A stretch of DNA of 64,000 nt from Sporosarcina sp. FSL K6-1522. Lineage in GTDB: Bacteria; Bacillota; Bacilli; Bacillales_A; Planococcaceae. Position numbers and translations under genes: made by a program. The stretch lies in NCBI RefSeq assembly GCF_038622445.1, contig NZ_CP152019.1:4252501-4316500 (forward strand), read 5' to 3'. The first letter of the stretch is position 1. Every line of letters starts with the position of its first letter. Below are positions 1 through 8,515 of the stretch, piece by piece. The notes below the pieces were generated by a model that saw only the letters and a list, made by a program, of their open reading frames with translations, did no database searches and was not told where the DNA came from.

Positions 1-1034
1 GGTTTTATAGGTTTAACCTTTTTCTTATTCGTAATCGTTACAATCTCTTTATTTCCGTTATAACTGTCTAAACTACCGTTGATAATTTCACCATTCTTCA
101 CTTCGAAGTTCTGTGGTGCCATCAACACGTAGCCTTTTCCTTCTTCTGTTTCGGTTTCTGTAAGTGTGTAATTGCCATCTGGTAAGTCTTTAAAATATTT
201 AGTTTCTCCGTTATCGATTTCTACTCCCGCTTTGGAATAACCTTTATCACTAGTTAATTTAAATTCAGCTTCTAAATCTTTATCATTCGATCCCTCGAAT
301 AGCTTCTTAACACCTAGCTTCGGGCCGCCTGTCGGTTCAACATTACCCTGACAATCCATTCCAGCTGGTGCATTTACATAAGTGAACGTGTGATGTTTTT
401 TCCCTGAATTCTCATCTGCAATTACAAATGTCCTTTCATTCTCTGTACATATCGTAGATCCTGTAGGCACTATTTCCGTTAGCGTCATTTTCCCATGGTG
501 TACGTTGTTAAAAAACGCTACCCCATTTGCATCTGTCGCCACAGTTTTATCATACTGCCCCGAACCTCCCGGACCTGTCAAATGAAATTTTACACCCTCG
601 ACAGGTTTACCAGTGGGATCTTTTTTCGTGACAGTCACGGTACCACCCAACGGATTATCTTTATCTTGATCTTTATTGCTCGGTGAATCCGCCAGTCCTG
701 GCGGCGTTCTAGTTATTGACGAATCAGATGTTTCTGGTGTCGGTTTTGACTCCAGTGCTGTAGGTGGTTCCGTTTTTTCTACTTGCTCTGGTGTTGATGG
801 TTCTGGTTTTTCTTCTGGCGGTGCTAGCGATGGTTCCGGCTCCGTTTTTTCTACTGGCGCTGGTGGTATCGGTTTTGTTTCGGGCGGTGGCACTTCTTGC
901 TGCACAACTACCGGTGCCTCAACTGGTGCGACTGCTGGTGCTTCTCCCTCTGCATACGCCGTCGCCATAGGGCCTAAGACAATTTGACCTAATAACAAAA
1001 TCATAAAGGCAAAAATGTTTAACTTCTTCGACAT
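1..1034 (-). CDS. Cna-B/SpaA-type surface protein, 3' end outside window
   Basis: Start codon at 1034 follows a strong AGGAGG site (about 1037-1045). The reading frame is open to position 1 (about 344 codons seen), so the C-terminus and any sortase motif lie outside the window. The product begins with a signal peptide (MSKKLNIFAFMILLLG, cleavage near ATAYA-EGE), then a Pro/Glu/Thr-rich stalk (residues about 30-125). Two prealbumin-like SpaA/Cna-B repeats follow: one beginning VTVTKKDPTGKPVEGVKF with FNNV-HGKMTLTEI, one beginning PKLGVKKLF with KAGVEIDNGETKYFKDLPDGNYTL cut here for length. Such domains commonly carry intramolecular isopeptide bonds and build adhesins or pilins. It lies 50 bp downstream of a sortase gene on the same strand, which suggests cell-wall anchoring. 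Family call firm, ligand unknown. Confidence 0.8.
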   Translation of the reverse strand, partial: MSKKLNIFAFMILLLGQIVLGPMATAYAEGEAPAVAPVEAPVVVQQEVPPPETKPIPPAPVEKTEPEPSLAPPEEKPEPSTPEQVEKTEPPTALESKPTPETSDSSITRTPPGLADSPSNKDQDKDNPLGGTVTVTKKDPTGKPVEGVKFHLTGPGGSGQYDKTVATDANGVAFFNNVHHGKMTLTEIVPTGSTICTENERTFVIADENSGKKHHTFTYVNAPAGMDCQGNVEPTGGPKLGVKKLFEGSNDKDLEAEFKLTSDKGYSKAGVEIDNGETKYFKDLPDGNYTLTETETEEGKGYVLMAPQNFEVKNGEIINGSLDSYNGNKEIVTITNKKKVKPIK

Positions 1035-1084
1035 GTTTCCTCCTCCTTACGTTTTCAAATGGTTTTTCGAGTGCTGCTTGTCCA

Positions 1085-1696
1085 TCATTGCTTCAATTCT
1101 GCTTGTACAATGAGTCGATCGGGTGGGTTGGATCGACCGAGTGGCGTGCATGTCACGAGTGTAATGAGTGGTTTGTCTTGATCTTCTAACACAGATACGT
1201 CTGATTTGTGGACCACAAATGTGCGGGTGACTTCATATTGAAGGTTTCCTACAGCTGTTGTGACTTCAATCACATCGTTTTCTCGAATCTCGTCTAACCG
1301 ATTGAACTGCTTACCGCTTGCCAGTGCTCGATGGCCCGCCAAACCGACATTGTTCACCGCAAATTGCTTTTTCGCATCCACAATACCCGCGCCTTTACTA
1401 AGACTATTCGGAGTCGCATCTGCAAAAATAGCCATTTCCAAGTCAATGCTGTCAATCCGAATAATTCCTGTTACACCTTCCGTTAAAACTTGCTGCCCTT
1501 TGTCCGATGTCGCTTCTATGGTGTCTACCTCTTCAGATGATGTCGATAGCTGTTGAATCAGTTCTGTCTGTCCAAGTTGTTCAAAGCTGTCTACTAATTT
1601 TTGTTGCTCCGTATCATAGCGAATCTTCTCGATTTGAGGATAAAAAACTAGCGCTCCCCCAACTATCAACAAAAGTATGCCTATTGCTCTACGCAA
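1085..1696 (-). CDS. Sortase (class A/C/D-like transpeptidase)
   Basis: Membrane-anchored cysteine transpeptidase that joins surface proteins to peptidoglycan or to each other. An N-terminal membrane segment (AIGILLLIVGGALVFY) precedes the catalytic domain. The catalytic His is in VGLAGHRAL, the Cys in TLVTCTPLG and the Arg in PPDRLIV. I chose the TTG start at 1696, because AGGGAGGGTGAT stands just upstream; an in-frame ATG at 1729 lies upstream of that ribosome site and has none of its own. The product is then 203 aa, normal for the family. The TCTP motif resembles class C/D sortases, but there is no C-terminal membrane helix, so the class is open. The adjacent Cna-B/SpaA protein is the likely substrate. 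Confidence 0.88.
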   Translation of the reverse strand: MRRAIGILLLIVGGALVFYPQIEKIRYDTEQQKLVDSFEQLGQTELIQQLSTSSEEVDTIEATSDKGQQVLTEGVTGIIRIDSIDLEMAIFADATPNSLSKGAGIVDAKKQFAVNNVGLAGHRALASGKQFNRLDEIRENDVIEVTTAVGNLQYEVTRTFVVHKSDVSVLEDQDKPLITLVTCTPLGRSNPPDRLIVQAELKQ

Positions 1697-1795
1697 TTTC
1701 TTATCACCCTCCCTAAATATAATCCGCATAGTTCTAAAGATTTAAACTATTTAACAAACAGTAACAAAACCATTCTGAACATTTTCTGAACAAGA

Positions 1796-1840
1796 CAAAA
1801 AAGACTATTTATTTCTCCAATTTCTCAGAGAAATAAATAG
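1796..1840 (-). terminator. Rho-independent terminator of the response regulator gene
   Basis: A perfect 13-bp inverted repeat (CTATTTATTTCTC at 1805-1817 with its complement at 1828-1840) lies just past the stop codon at 1857 and is followed on the minus strand by TCTTTTTTG. It separates the two-component genes from the sortase gene downstream. Confidence 0.85.
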
Positions 1841-1856
1841 CCTTCGATCTTCTGAC

Positions 1857-2972
1857 CTATTTTTTTAAATGTTCTGCGTAAATACTGACAATCTCTTTCG
1901 GGACATCAATCCCTAAATCCTCTATCCACTTCGCCTTAAATTCATGGAATAAAGCGACCATTTTCTGCATCTTGCTCATTTTGCCGAAATGATTGAGCAA
2001 CAAATAGACAACACGTTCATTATAAGGTTCCATTTGAATCATCTTTTCCAAACAAATTTCAATATAATACGACTGTTTTTTATCATCAATGACTTGCATA
2101 ATGAACTGTTCCAAATAGTGTAAAAATGATTGTTTCATTTTTTGTTGGGTCGGCAATGCCCACTGGTAATGCTCGTCCTCCAAAAAATCTCCTTGGTAGA
2201 GTTCAATGAGCTTTTCAATTGTCGAACGAGACATTTCTGTCGTTTGCAACATCCCTTCTATCTCTGTCAAGTCACTTTGAACGTCGACATTCAATACATA
2301 TCGTTCATTAACTAAAGAAATCGGATTGTCGATGCCAATTTCTTTAATGCGTTTCCGCAACTGATAGACCGTCGTATGCATGAGTGTTGCCGCCTTTTCG
2401 TCAGGCATTTCACTCCACAGTTCTTCCATAATGCGTGTGCGATGGCTTTCCTGTTCCTTATGATGCCATAGATAAATAAAAAGCTCCTTAACCTTTTTCG
2501 TCCGCCACCGAACTTCGCGGTTTTGATGGTCCAACAAGCGAAAACCGCCCATTGTCTGTGCAAATAATCGTACGTTAGCATCTCCTGCAACAGTTTGGTT
2601 ATTTGCATAAAGCGCTAATTTCTCTTGTAATTTGACAATCGTTTTTTGCAGTCGCTCTTTTTTCACCGGCTTTAACAAATAGTCGATGGCATTCACTTCA
2701 AATGCTTCCAGCGCGTATTGCGGATGGGCCGTAACAAAGACCACCTCCACTCGAGGGTACTTCGTCATTAATTCCTCTGCAAACTCCAGCCCATGTATAT
2801 TGCCCATCTCCATATCTAAAAAGACCACATCAACGGCAAGCTGCTCCATCTCTCGATAAGCTTGTTTAGCATCAGTAAATGTCCCAACAATTTCAACGTT
2901 TTTCATTTCCCCTATGACGATTTCTAGTACATCGATCGCTAACTGCTCATCATCGATTAACACGACCTTCAC
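1857..2972 (-). CDS. Response regulator with SARP-type (winged-helix + BTAD) output
   Basis: 371 aa. Residues 1-120 are a receiver domain with the acidic pocket DD (7-8), phospho-acceptor Asp53 in VFLDMEMG, Thr in FVTAHP and Lys in LLKPVK. Residues about 135-225 form an OmpR-like winged helix (MGGFRLLDHQNREVRWRTKK, then LWSEMPDEKAATLMHTTVY, YQLRKRI). The rest is an alpha-helical BTAD domain as in SARP regulators. It probably controls transcription on phosphorylation. The gene overlaps the 3' end of the upstream sensor kinase gene by 23 nt, so the two are translationally coupled and are a cognate pair. Target genes are unknown; the nearby sortase/surface-protein genes are candidates only by position. 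Confidence 0.85.
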   Translation of the reverse strand: MKVVLIDDEQLAIDVLEIVIGEMKNVEIVGTFTDAKQAYREMEQLAVDVVFLDMEMGNIHGLEFAEELMTKYPRVEVVFVTAHPQYALEAFEVNAIDYLLKPVKKERLQKTIVKLQEKLALYANNQTVAGDANVRLFAQTMGGFRLLDHQNREVRWRTKKVKELFIYLWHHKEQESHRTRIMEELWSEMPDEKAATLMHTTVYQLRKRIKEIGIDNPISLVNERYVLNVDVQSDLTEIEGMLQTTEMSRSTIEKLIELYQGDFLEDEHYQWALPTQQKMKQSFLHYLEQFIMQVIDDKKQSYYIEICLEKMIQMEPYNERVVYLLLNHFGKMSKMQKMVALFHEFKAKWIEDLGIDVPKEIVSIYAEHLKK

Positions 2973-5523
2973 TGTTCTTCACTCCCGGTAAGATGATTGT
3001 AATTGTTGTGCCCTTCCCCTCAGCACTTTCCAAGCTAAATTGTGCATTCTTCACCAATTTTAGCTTGTTGAACGAATTGACAAAGCCAATACCACCATTT
3101 GTATTATTCAATAGCGCAGCTTGTTTTTCTTCCGACATACCCACGCCGTCATCTTCAATTCGAATGACTACATCGCCCCCTTGTTGCTGAACGGAGATGC
3201 CTAATGTTCCCACAGTATCTTTTTTGGAAATCCCATGTCGAATCGCATTTTCCACAAGCGGCTGAATGGTCAACGACGGTATCCTTGCCTTCACCTGCTC
3301 GTCTATCGCATAGTTGACGATGAGCCGATCTCCGTAGCGCATCTGTTCAATGGCCACATAAGACTGAACCAAATCCAGCTCCTGTTCCAATAAAACTACC
3401 GTGTTTTGAGAGTAAAAATCTAATTTCGCTCTAAAATAGGTCGCCAAATGCTGCAAAGCTTCTCTCGCTTTTTCGGTATCTTTATAGGTTAACGCAATAA
3501 TTGTATTTAACGTATTATATAAAAAATGGGGCGCAATTTGCGCGTGAAAATTACTCAATTCATCATGAATCGACTGTTGGGCCGCTCGCTTCATCGCAAC
3601 GAGTGAGGCGATTTTGACCTTCAGTTCCTCTGGTAACAGCGGCTTGCGCAAGAAGTCATTCGCTCCTACTTTCATAGCTGTCACAAAATCGGTTGATTTC
3701 GCTCCCTCCGTCAAGATAACGATGGGAAGCTCCACTAAATCATAAGCTTGTCGAACTTGTTTACATACTACGTAGCCAGGCATTATTAAATCCACAATCA
3801 TCAAATCGATGACGTTACGCTCAAGCATTGCCATCGCATCTGGACCATTGTCGACAGCAATAACCGTGTAATCCAGTGATCCAACCAGTTCAATGAGCAC
3901 ATCAAGGTTTTTATGATCATCGTCTACAACGAGAACCGTTGCTCGATTTGTCCCAATGATTTTTTGTGGCAGTTTCAACTTCGAAATACCTAGTGGCTGC
4001 TCCCTAGTATTATCGGATCCTATCACACTATTTTGAGTAGTTCGTACAATAATTTGCTCTGGTGTCGCTAACGGCAACGTAAACGTAAAGCGTGAGCCTT
4101 CATCGTACACCGATTGTGCCCAAATGCTCCCCCCCGATAATTCAACAAGCTGCTTTGTAATCGACAGCCCCATTTCAAGTCCTTCCGTGGCCACTTTCTC
4201 CATATTGTCTACTTGATAATACGGCGTAAAGATATGCCCCACATGCGCTTTTGCAATGCCACTGCCTGTATCCGCAACCGTAATGTGCATGTCCTGCTCT
4301 TTCACCTCTGCCGAAATGGTAATTGTGCCTTGTGTCGTATGCTGAACCGCATTGTTCATTAAGTTAAAGATTATTTGCTTCACGCGTTGTTCATCCGCAT
4401 AGATGAATGGCGTAGGGGCGACGACTTCATTCCGAATGGCGACTGGATAGGAGTGAGGCAGCAAATAACGGATTTCCTTCAAGACATCGTCAATGCATCG
4501 CAAATCTACTAATGTTGGTTCGACGCTTCGTTCCCCTTGTTTGATTTTGCTAACGTCTACGAATTGCTCCACGATTAGCGCTAAACGCTTGCCGACATTA
4601 TGTATGTGTAGCACGCGTTCCTGTTGCTTTGAGCGCAGCGGTCCTGCTGTTCCTTCCATTAATGACTTCGAGACTTGAATCATGTCATGCAATGGGGCTT
4701 GTAGTTCTTGGGAAGTATTGATGATAAATTCATCCTTTAACCGATCGTAAATGAGTAAGTTTTGGGATAGCTGCTCTACTTGTAAATAAGCCGTATGGAA
4801 ACGATGCCCCATCAGTAGCGACACGCTAATCGTCATAATGACAAACAACACGACATGTAAATAGCCAACGGGACTAGCAAGCAAAAAGTTCAAACCAATT
4901 AACATGCCATGACAGATGAAAGTTGTCACGATGACGACTAAGTATTCAACGCCTTCTTTGTGGCCGATGACTGCTTTGATTAAAATGAAAATAATGTATA
5001 GATTGCTAATGCTAAGCCCCGAAATCATGACAGCGTCTTTATACAGTAGTGGAAGACCACTTAGCAACCATTCGTTCACTTGCAGGAGACCAAATAACGT
5101 CCCTTGAAGACCTAAGAGTACACTTAAGAAAATGACTGTTTGTTTTCTAGCATATTGTTGAAAAAAACGATACGCATAGAGCATAAAAAATAGGGCGACA
5201 ATATGAATGAGGTAAAGTTGAATGCCATTAAGCGCTTCGCTCGTCAGCTCATCCATTACGAGACTGATTAATTGTTCGTTTAATGTGGAAACATATAAGC
5301 CTTGTGTGATGCAATACAAGCTGAAGTAAAGCTGAAAGAGATCCTTGCGTTGTTGGATATAAGCACCTAGATAAAATAACCCTAACATCAAATAGCCTGA
5401 AACAAGCGCTGCATCTAACACCATCAGCGTATCCTTGTTAGATGTTGGCGCTACGTGATACACACCTAAAAACGTAAACACGAAAATTGCCAATGATATG
5501 ATTATTGCGACATTTATTTTCAT
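2950..5523 (-). CDS. Hybrid sensor kinase: 7TM, HisKA-like, HATPase, receiver, LytS-type kinase
   Basis: 857 aa. Several membrane helices fill residues about 5-245. A HisKA-like helix follows at about 258-330, then a first HATPase (about 375-487; N box NLMNNAVQH, G1 DTGSG). A receiver domain (about 527-645) has Asp578 in IVDLIMP. Last comes a second, LytS-type kinase: PHFLYNTLNT with His666, then HATPase with LVENAIRHG and DDGVGMS. The first kinase has Gln272 in NTSQELQAPL, where active kinases read SHELRTPL, so it cannot accept phosphate at that site; its G2 box (GLEMGLSI) is also altered. Signal output therefore probably runs through His666. Start ATG has GAGGTGAATT before it. It is coupled to the downstream response regulator. 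The ligand is unknown. Confidence 0.88.
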   Translation of the reverse strand: MKINVAIIISLAIFVFTFLGVYHVAPTSNKDTLMVLDAALVSGYLMLGLFYLGAYIQQRKDLFQLYFSLYCITQGLYVSTLNEQLISLVMDELTSEALNGIQLYLIHIVALFFMLYAYRFFQQYARKQTVIFLSVLLGLQGTLFGLLQVNEWLLSGLPLLYKDAVMISGLSISNLYIIFILIKAVIGHKEGVEYLVVIVTTFICHGMLIGLNFLLASPVGYLHVVLFVIMTISVSLLMGHRFHTAYLQVEQLSQNLLIYDRLKDEFIINTSQELQAPLHDMIQVSKSLMEGTAGPLRSKQQERVLHIHNVGKRLALIVEQFVDVSKIKQGERSVEPTLVDLRCIDDVLKEIRYLLPHSYPVAIRNEVVAPTPFIYADEQRVKQIIFNLMNNAVQHTTQGTITISAEVKEQDMHITVADTGSGIAKAHVGHIFTPYYQVDNMEKVATEGLEMGLSITKQLVELSGGSIWAQSVYDEGSRFTFTLPLATPEQIIVRTTQNSVIGSDNTREQPLGISKLKLPQKIIGTNRATVLVVDDDHKNLDVLIELVGSLDYTVIAVDNGPDAMAMLERNVIDLMIVDLIMPGYVVCKQVRQAYDLVELPIVILTEGAKSTDFVTAMKVGANDFLRKPLLPEELKVKIASLVAMKRAAQQSIHDELSNFHAQIAPHFLYNTLNTIIALTYKDTEKAREALQHLATYFRAKLDFYSQNTVVLLEQELDLVQSYVAIEQMRYGDRLIVNYAIDEQVKARIPSLTIQPLVENAIRHGISKKDTVGTLGISVQQQGGDVVIRIEDDGVGMSEEKQAALLNNTNGGIGFVNSFNKLKLVKNAQFSLESAEGKGTTITIILPGVKNSEGRVNR

Positions 5524-5593
5524 AATTCACCTCATTGTCCGAGTAATTTACGGTGCACGCATTCTTTCTCTCTATGTTACCTTATTTAGACAA

Positions 5594-5634
5594 AAATAGC
5601 CCCTGAACGTCACTACTGACGGCAGGGGCTATTT
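5594..5634 (-). terminator. Terminator of the gltS-like gene
   Basis: A long hairpin just downstream of the symporter stop codon (5645). A 12-bp outer stem pairs AAATAGCCCCTG (5594-5605) with CAGGGGCTATTT (5623-5634), with an inner CGTCA/TGACG stem. The minus strand continues with TTTTTGTCT, a good U-tract. Confidence 0.88.
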
Positions 5635-5644
5635 GGCTATTGTT

Positions 5645-6985
5645 TTAAGACGTCTTCTTACGAGTCAGCCAGTTATATTTCATAGACATCAAGTAAATGA
5701 CAAGCGCAAATACGGCAACAATCCCTACAAAGACAAGACCTTGTGATTGCAGGACGAGCATTGGTGCAAATGTCACAAGCAAGATTTCAACCGGCGCAAT
5801 CGGAATATACGCCAAGCCATAATCATCGAGTGTTTTACTTTCACCTTTCGGGTCAACAATGCGCAGAAGCGCCATGCCCATTGCCACTGTGCCTGTCGTC
5901 CAACCCCATGTGAAGATTCCTTTTTCAAACCAATACTGCGGAAAGAACTTCTTCGAAAATACGGAGAAAAATAGGAAGGCATAGCATAGCCCGAAGACAA
6001 ACAATAGAATAAGCGGGACAGCATAATCGAGTACAACGGATACGCTGATCGATCCAATTCCGAATGCAACTAAAATATCTGTCGCACTACCACTAATACG
6101 GTTGACAACATCCGTACTCATATACTTTTCGGTGTTCGTCATATTCATGATTTTCTTTACAAGTAAACCGACTAAAAACGCCAATGAAAATGCGGGAATG
6201 ACAACGCTTGGTAACAGCATTGCGCCCAACTGACTTAAGTAATATCCACCCATTGCAATAATCGTGACGATCGACAAGTGGAATACATATGGATCAATGG
6301 AAATTGAAGAAACTGTATCTGTTTCAGACTTAATGCGTGATCCAGGAGGGATTAACCCTGTGCGAAGCTCATTCGGTAATTCATCGAACGATGCAAGGAA
6401 TGACGTATGACCTTTCGCAGACCCTCGTTTAATGAAGAGAATACCGATTAAAATCGCACTAATAATCCCTACTGTTGCAGAAGTCATCGCTAAAGAAGTA
6501 GCCTCTTCCCAACCATTCTGTGCGAACGTTGCACCAATCGCTGCAGCCGTTCCGTGTCCACCAACAAAACCAGCAGCCAACAACAAACCAAAGCCATCAT
6601 GCAAACCATCCCAAAACGGGTTCAAAAGTAAGATGGCAAATAATAATCCCCCGCCCCACATAAGAACCATCGCGAGCTGTGAGTATGCCCACATACTCCC
6701 TACTCTTGTTTTAATCGCTTTCCAGTCAATACGCGGGGATAGTAATGGCAACGTACCGAAAATCACCGCGATTAAAATACCTGGATACGTGCCCATTTGA
6801 TCGGAAAATGGCAGAACTTTAAAACCGTTCGGCCCTAGTAGCAATGCTAGAATACCAGCTATAATACTAGCCGGTAAAAACATGCGCTGTACGAATCCTA
6901 CTTTCGCGCGAATAATCGTACCTGCCAGCAGCAGTAAAGATATCAAACCGATATCCGTGAATAAAACCCATGGTGAAAAATCCAT
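5645..6985 (-). CDS. gltS: Sodium/glutamate symporter, GltS family
   Basis: 446 aa, ten or more membrane helices. Takes up glutamate or a related dicarboxylate with Na+ across the cytoplasmic membrane. Diagnostic for GltS is the glycine-rich loop FVGGHGTAAAIGATF; a second related loop WGWTTGTVAMGMALL lies in the C-terminal half, matching the inverted-repeat architecture of the family. The start MDFSPW at 6985 follows AAGGAGACTATAGAT; the frame runs further upstream to 7072, but without a ribosome site. A TATAAT box (minus strand, 7086-7091) and a perfect cre site (7053-7066) precede it, so CcpA repression on preferred sugars is likely. Glutamate is the family norm; the exact substrate is not proven here. 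Confidence 0.85.
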   Translation of the reverse strand: MDFSPWVLFTDIGLISLLLLAGTIIRAKVGFVQRMFLPASIIAGILALLLGPNGFKVLPFSDQMGTYPGILIAVIFGTLPLLSPRIDWKAIKTRVGSMWAYSQLAMVLMWGGGLLFAILLLNPFWDGLHDGFGLLLAAGFVGGHGTAAAIGATFAQNGWEEATSLAMTSATVGIISAILIGILFIKRGSAKGHTSFLASFDELPNELRTGLIPPGSRIKSETDTVSSISIDPYVFHLSIVTIIAMGGYYLSQLGAMLLPSVVIPAFSLAFLVGLLVKKIMNMTNTEKYMSTDVVNRISGSATDILVAFGIGSISVSVVLDYAVPLILLFVFGLCYAFLFFSVFSKKFFPQYWFEKGIFTWGWTTGTVAMGMALLRIVDPKGESKTLDDYGLAYIPIAPVEILLVTFAPMLVLQSQGLVFVGIVAVFALVIYLMSMKYNWLTRKKTS

Positions 6986-7044
6986 ATCTATAGTCTCCTT
7001 ATCTTTTAATTTATTTTCACAAACCTCCGAAATACAGTTCCAGC

Positions 7045-7091
7045 GACATGATTGTAACCGTTTACACATCATGTCAGTAAAAACGATTATA
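7045..7091 (-). promoter_or_regulatory. gltS promoter with perfect cre site inside a larger palindrome
   Basis: TGTAACCGTTTACA at 7053-7066 matches the CcpA cre consensus (TGWAANCGNTNWCA) fully and is itself nearly palindromic. It is flanked by GACATGA (7045-7051) and TCATGTC (7069-7075), so a 31-bp interval is symmetric about it. A TATAAT -10 box on the minus strand lies at 7086-7091, which puts the cre at roughly +13 to +26, a position typical of CcpA repression. No good -35 is visible. Confidence 0.75.
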
Positions 7092-7263
7092 CAATCAACT
7101 TGTACTAGACTATCATTTTTCCTATACCAAGTAAATTTTACCGATAACTCCGAATTACCTAGTGAATTTGCAATATATAACTAATATATAACTAATACAA
7201 AACCTCTTTGAACACGTCTGTCCACTGTTACATATACATGAAAAGAATGTACGGAGGGATGAA

Positions 7264-8334
7264 ATGGTAACGATAAGTTTGTGCATGATTGTCAAAAACG
7301 AAGAGGCTGTCATCGGGAGGTGCTTAGACTCAGTCAGTGCGTTGGTCGAAGAAATCATCATTGTTGATACAGGTTCTACGGATCGCACGAAAGAAATTTG
7401 TCAGCGATATACGGATCGAGTTGTTGATTTTCAATGGATAGAGGATTTTGCAGCAGCACGGAATTTTTCATTTCAACAAGCGACTCAAAACTATATCCTG
7501 TGGTTAGATGCCGACGATGTGTTGACTGTGGAGGCTCAGGAAAAGCTTAGACTGCTCAAACAGACGTTGTCTCCTTCCATTGATGCCGTGTCGATGGACT
7601 ATCATTTAGGTTTTGATGAGGATGGCAATGTCACCTCTCGCTTAAAAAGGTATCGCTTGGTTAAAAAGGCCAAACAGTTTCAGTGGATTGGCGCTGTCCA
7701 TGAGTTTCTTGAGGTATCAGGGAATGTAATGGACAGTGATATCGCCATCACCCACTCCCCCCTAAGCCATGATGACGAACGGAATATTCGAATCTATCGC
7801 AAGCTGCTCGAATCAGGGGCCCCACTATCCCCACGTGATACATTTTACTTTGCTAATGAATTGGTCGATCATCAACATTTTGAAGAAGCCATCCACTACT
7901 ATCAAACATTTCTCGATTCAAAGTTAGGATGGGTTGAGGATAATATTCGCGCATGCCTGAAGCTTGCAGATTGCTACTATCAACTAGACAACCAAGAAAA
8001 GGCGCAACAAGCTACCTTGCAAACGCTACTCTATGACGCGCCACGTCCCGAAACCTGTTGTCGACTTGGCTATTATTTTATGGAACAAGGCAATCATACA
8101 GCCGCTATTCATTGGTACCAACAAGCCTTGTTGGATGAAAACCAGCTACACCTCAGCTTTGAGAACATCGCCTTTTCCACCTGGTTACCTCACCTTCAAT
8201 TATGCGTCCTCTATGATCGACTCCAAAACTACACCAAAGCCTACGAACACAACGAAACCGCACGAGAATTTAGGCCAACGGATACGCGCATACTTGGAAA
8301 TAAAAAATACTTAGATACGCTTTTGAAGAAATAA
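7264..8334 (+). CDS. Family 2 glycosyltransferase with C-terminal TPR-like helices
   Basis: 356 aa, cytoplasmic. The N-terminal GT-A domain starts ISLCMIVKNEE, has VDTGSTD at 34-40 and the metal-binding LDADD at 81-85, which is typical of GT2 enzymes using nucleotide sugars. From about residue 190 the protein is TPR-like (FEEAIHYYQTFL, CLKLADCYYQL, HTAAIHWYQQALL). This layout is common in SunS-like and spore-coat glycosyltransferases. The ribosome site ACGGAGGGATGAA is strong. It stands just ahead of the collagen-like spore protein on the same strand, separated by a terminator-like hairpin. The likely role is glycosylation of the Thr-rich collagen repeats; this is inferred from position, since such pairs are common in Bacillus. 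Confidence 0.85.
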   Translation: MVTISLCMIVKNEEAVIGRCLDSVSALVEEIIIVDTGSTDRTKEICQRYTDRVVDFQWIEDFAAARNFSFQQATQNYILWLDADDVLTVEAQEKLRLLKQTLSPSIDAVSMDYHLGFDEDGNVTSRLKRYRLVKKAKQFQWIGAVHEFLEVSGNVMDSDIAITHSPLSHDDERNIRIYRKLLESGAPLSPRDTFYFANELVDHQHFEEAIHYYQTFLDSKLGWVEDNIRACLKLADCYYQLDNQEKAQQATLQTLLYDAPRPETCCRLGYYFMEQGNHTAAIHWYQQALLDENQLHLSFENIAFSTWLPHLQLCVLYDRLQNYTKAYEHNETAREFRPTDTRILGNKKYLDTLLKK

Positions 8335-8373
8335 AGAATGGATGAATAGACATTTTAGTTTGCAGATAGATTG

Positions 8374-8410
8374 ACAGCTGCTCCGACATTTCGTCGTGGC
8401 GGCTGTTTTC
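8374..8410 (+). terminator. Probable terminator after the glycosyltransferase gene
   Basis: ACAGCTGC (8374-8381) pairs with GCGGCTGT (8399-8406), with one G-U pair and an inner GAC/GTC pair, and is followed by TTTTC. It lies 40 bp past the glycosyltransferase stop and suggests that the collagen-like gene has its own promoter. Confidence 0.65.
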
Positions 8411-8515
8411 GGTAGATGGTCTATTGGAATCTCCAGATCCCCTCCAAAATAAGTAGTTGATAGCCCGTCCCTTTGCTTATTACTTGAATAAGATGGTACA
8501 GAAGGTGGTGAAAAT

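Noticed and set aside
676..987. Plus-strand 103-codon Gly/Ser-rich ORF
   Set aside because: It is antisense to the Pro/Glu-rich stalk of the surface protein, which has a signal peptide and a strong ribosome site.
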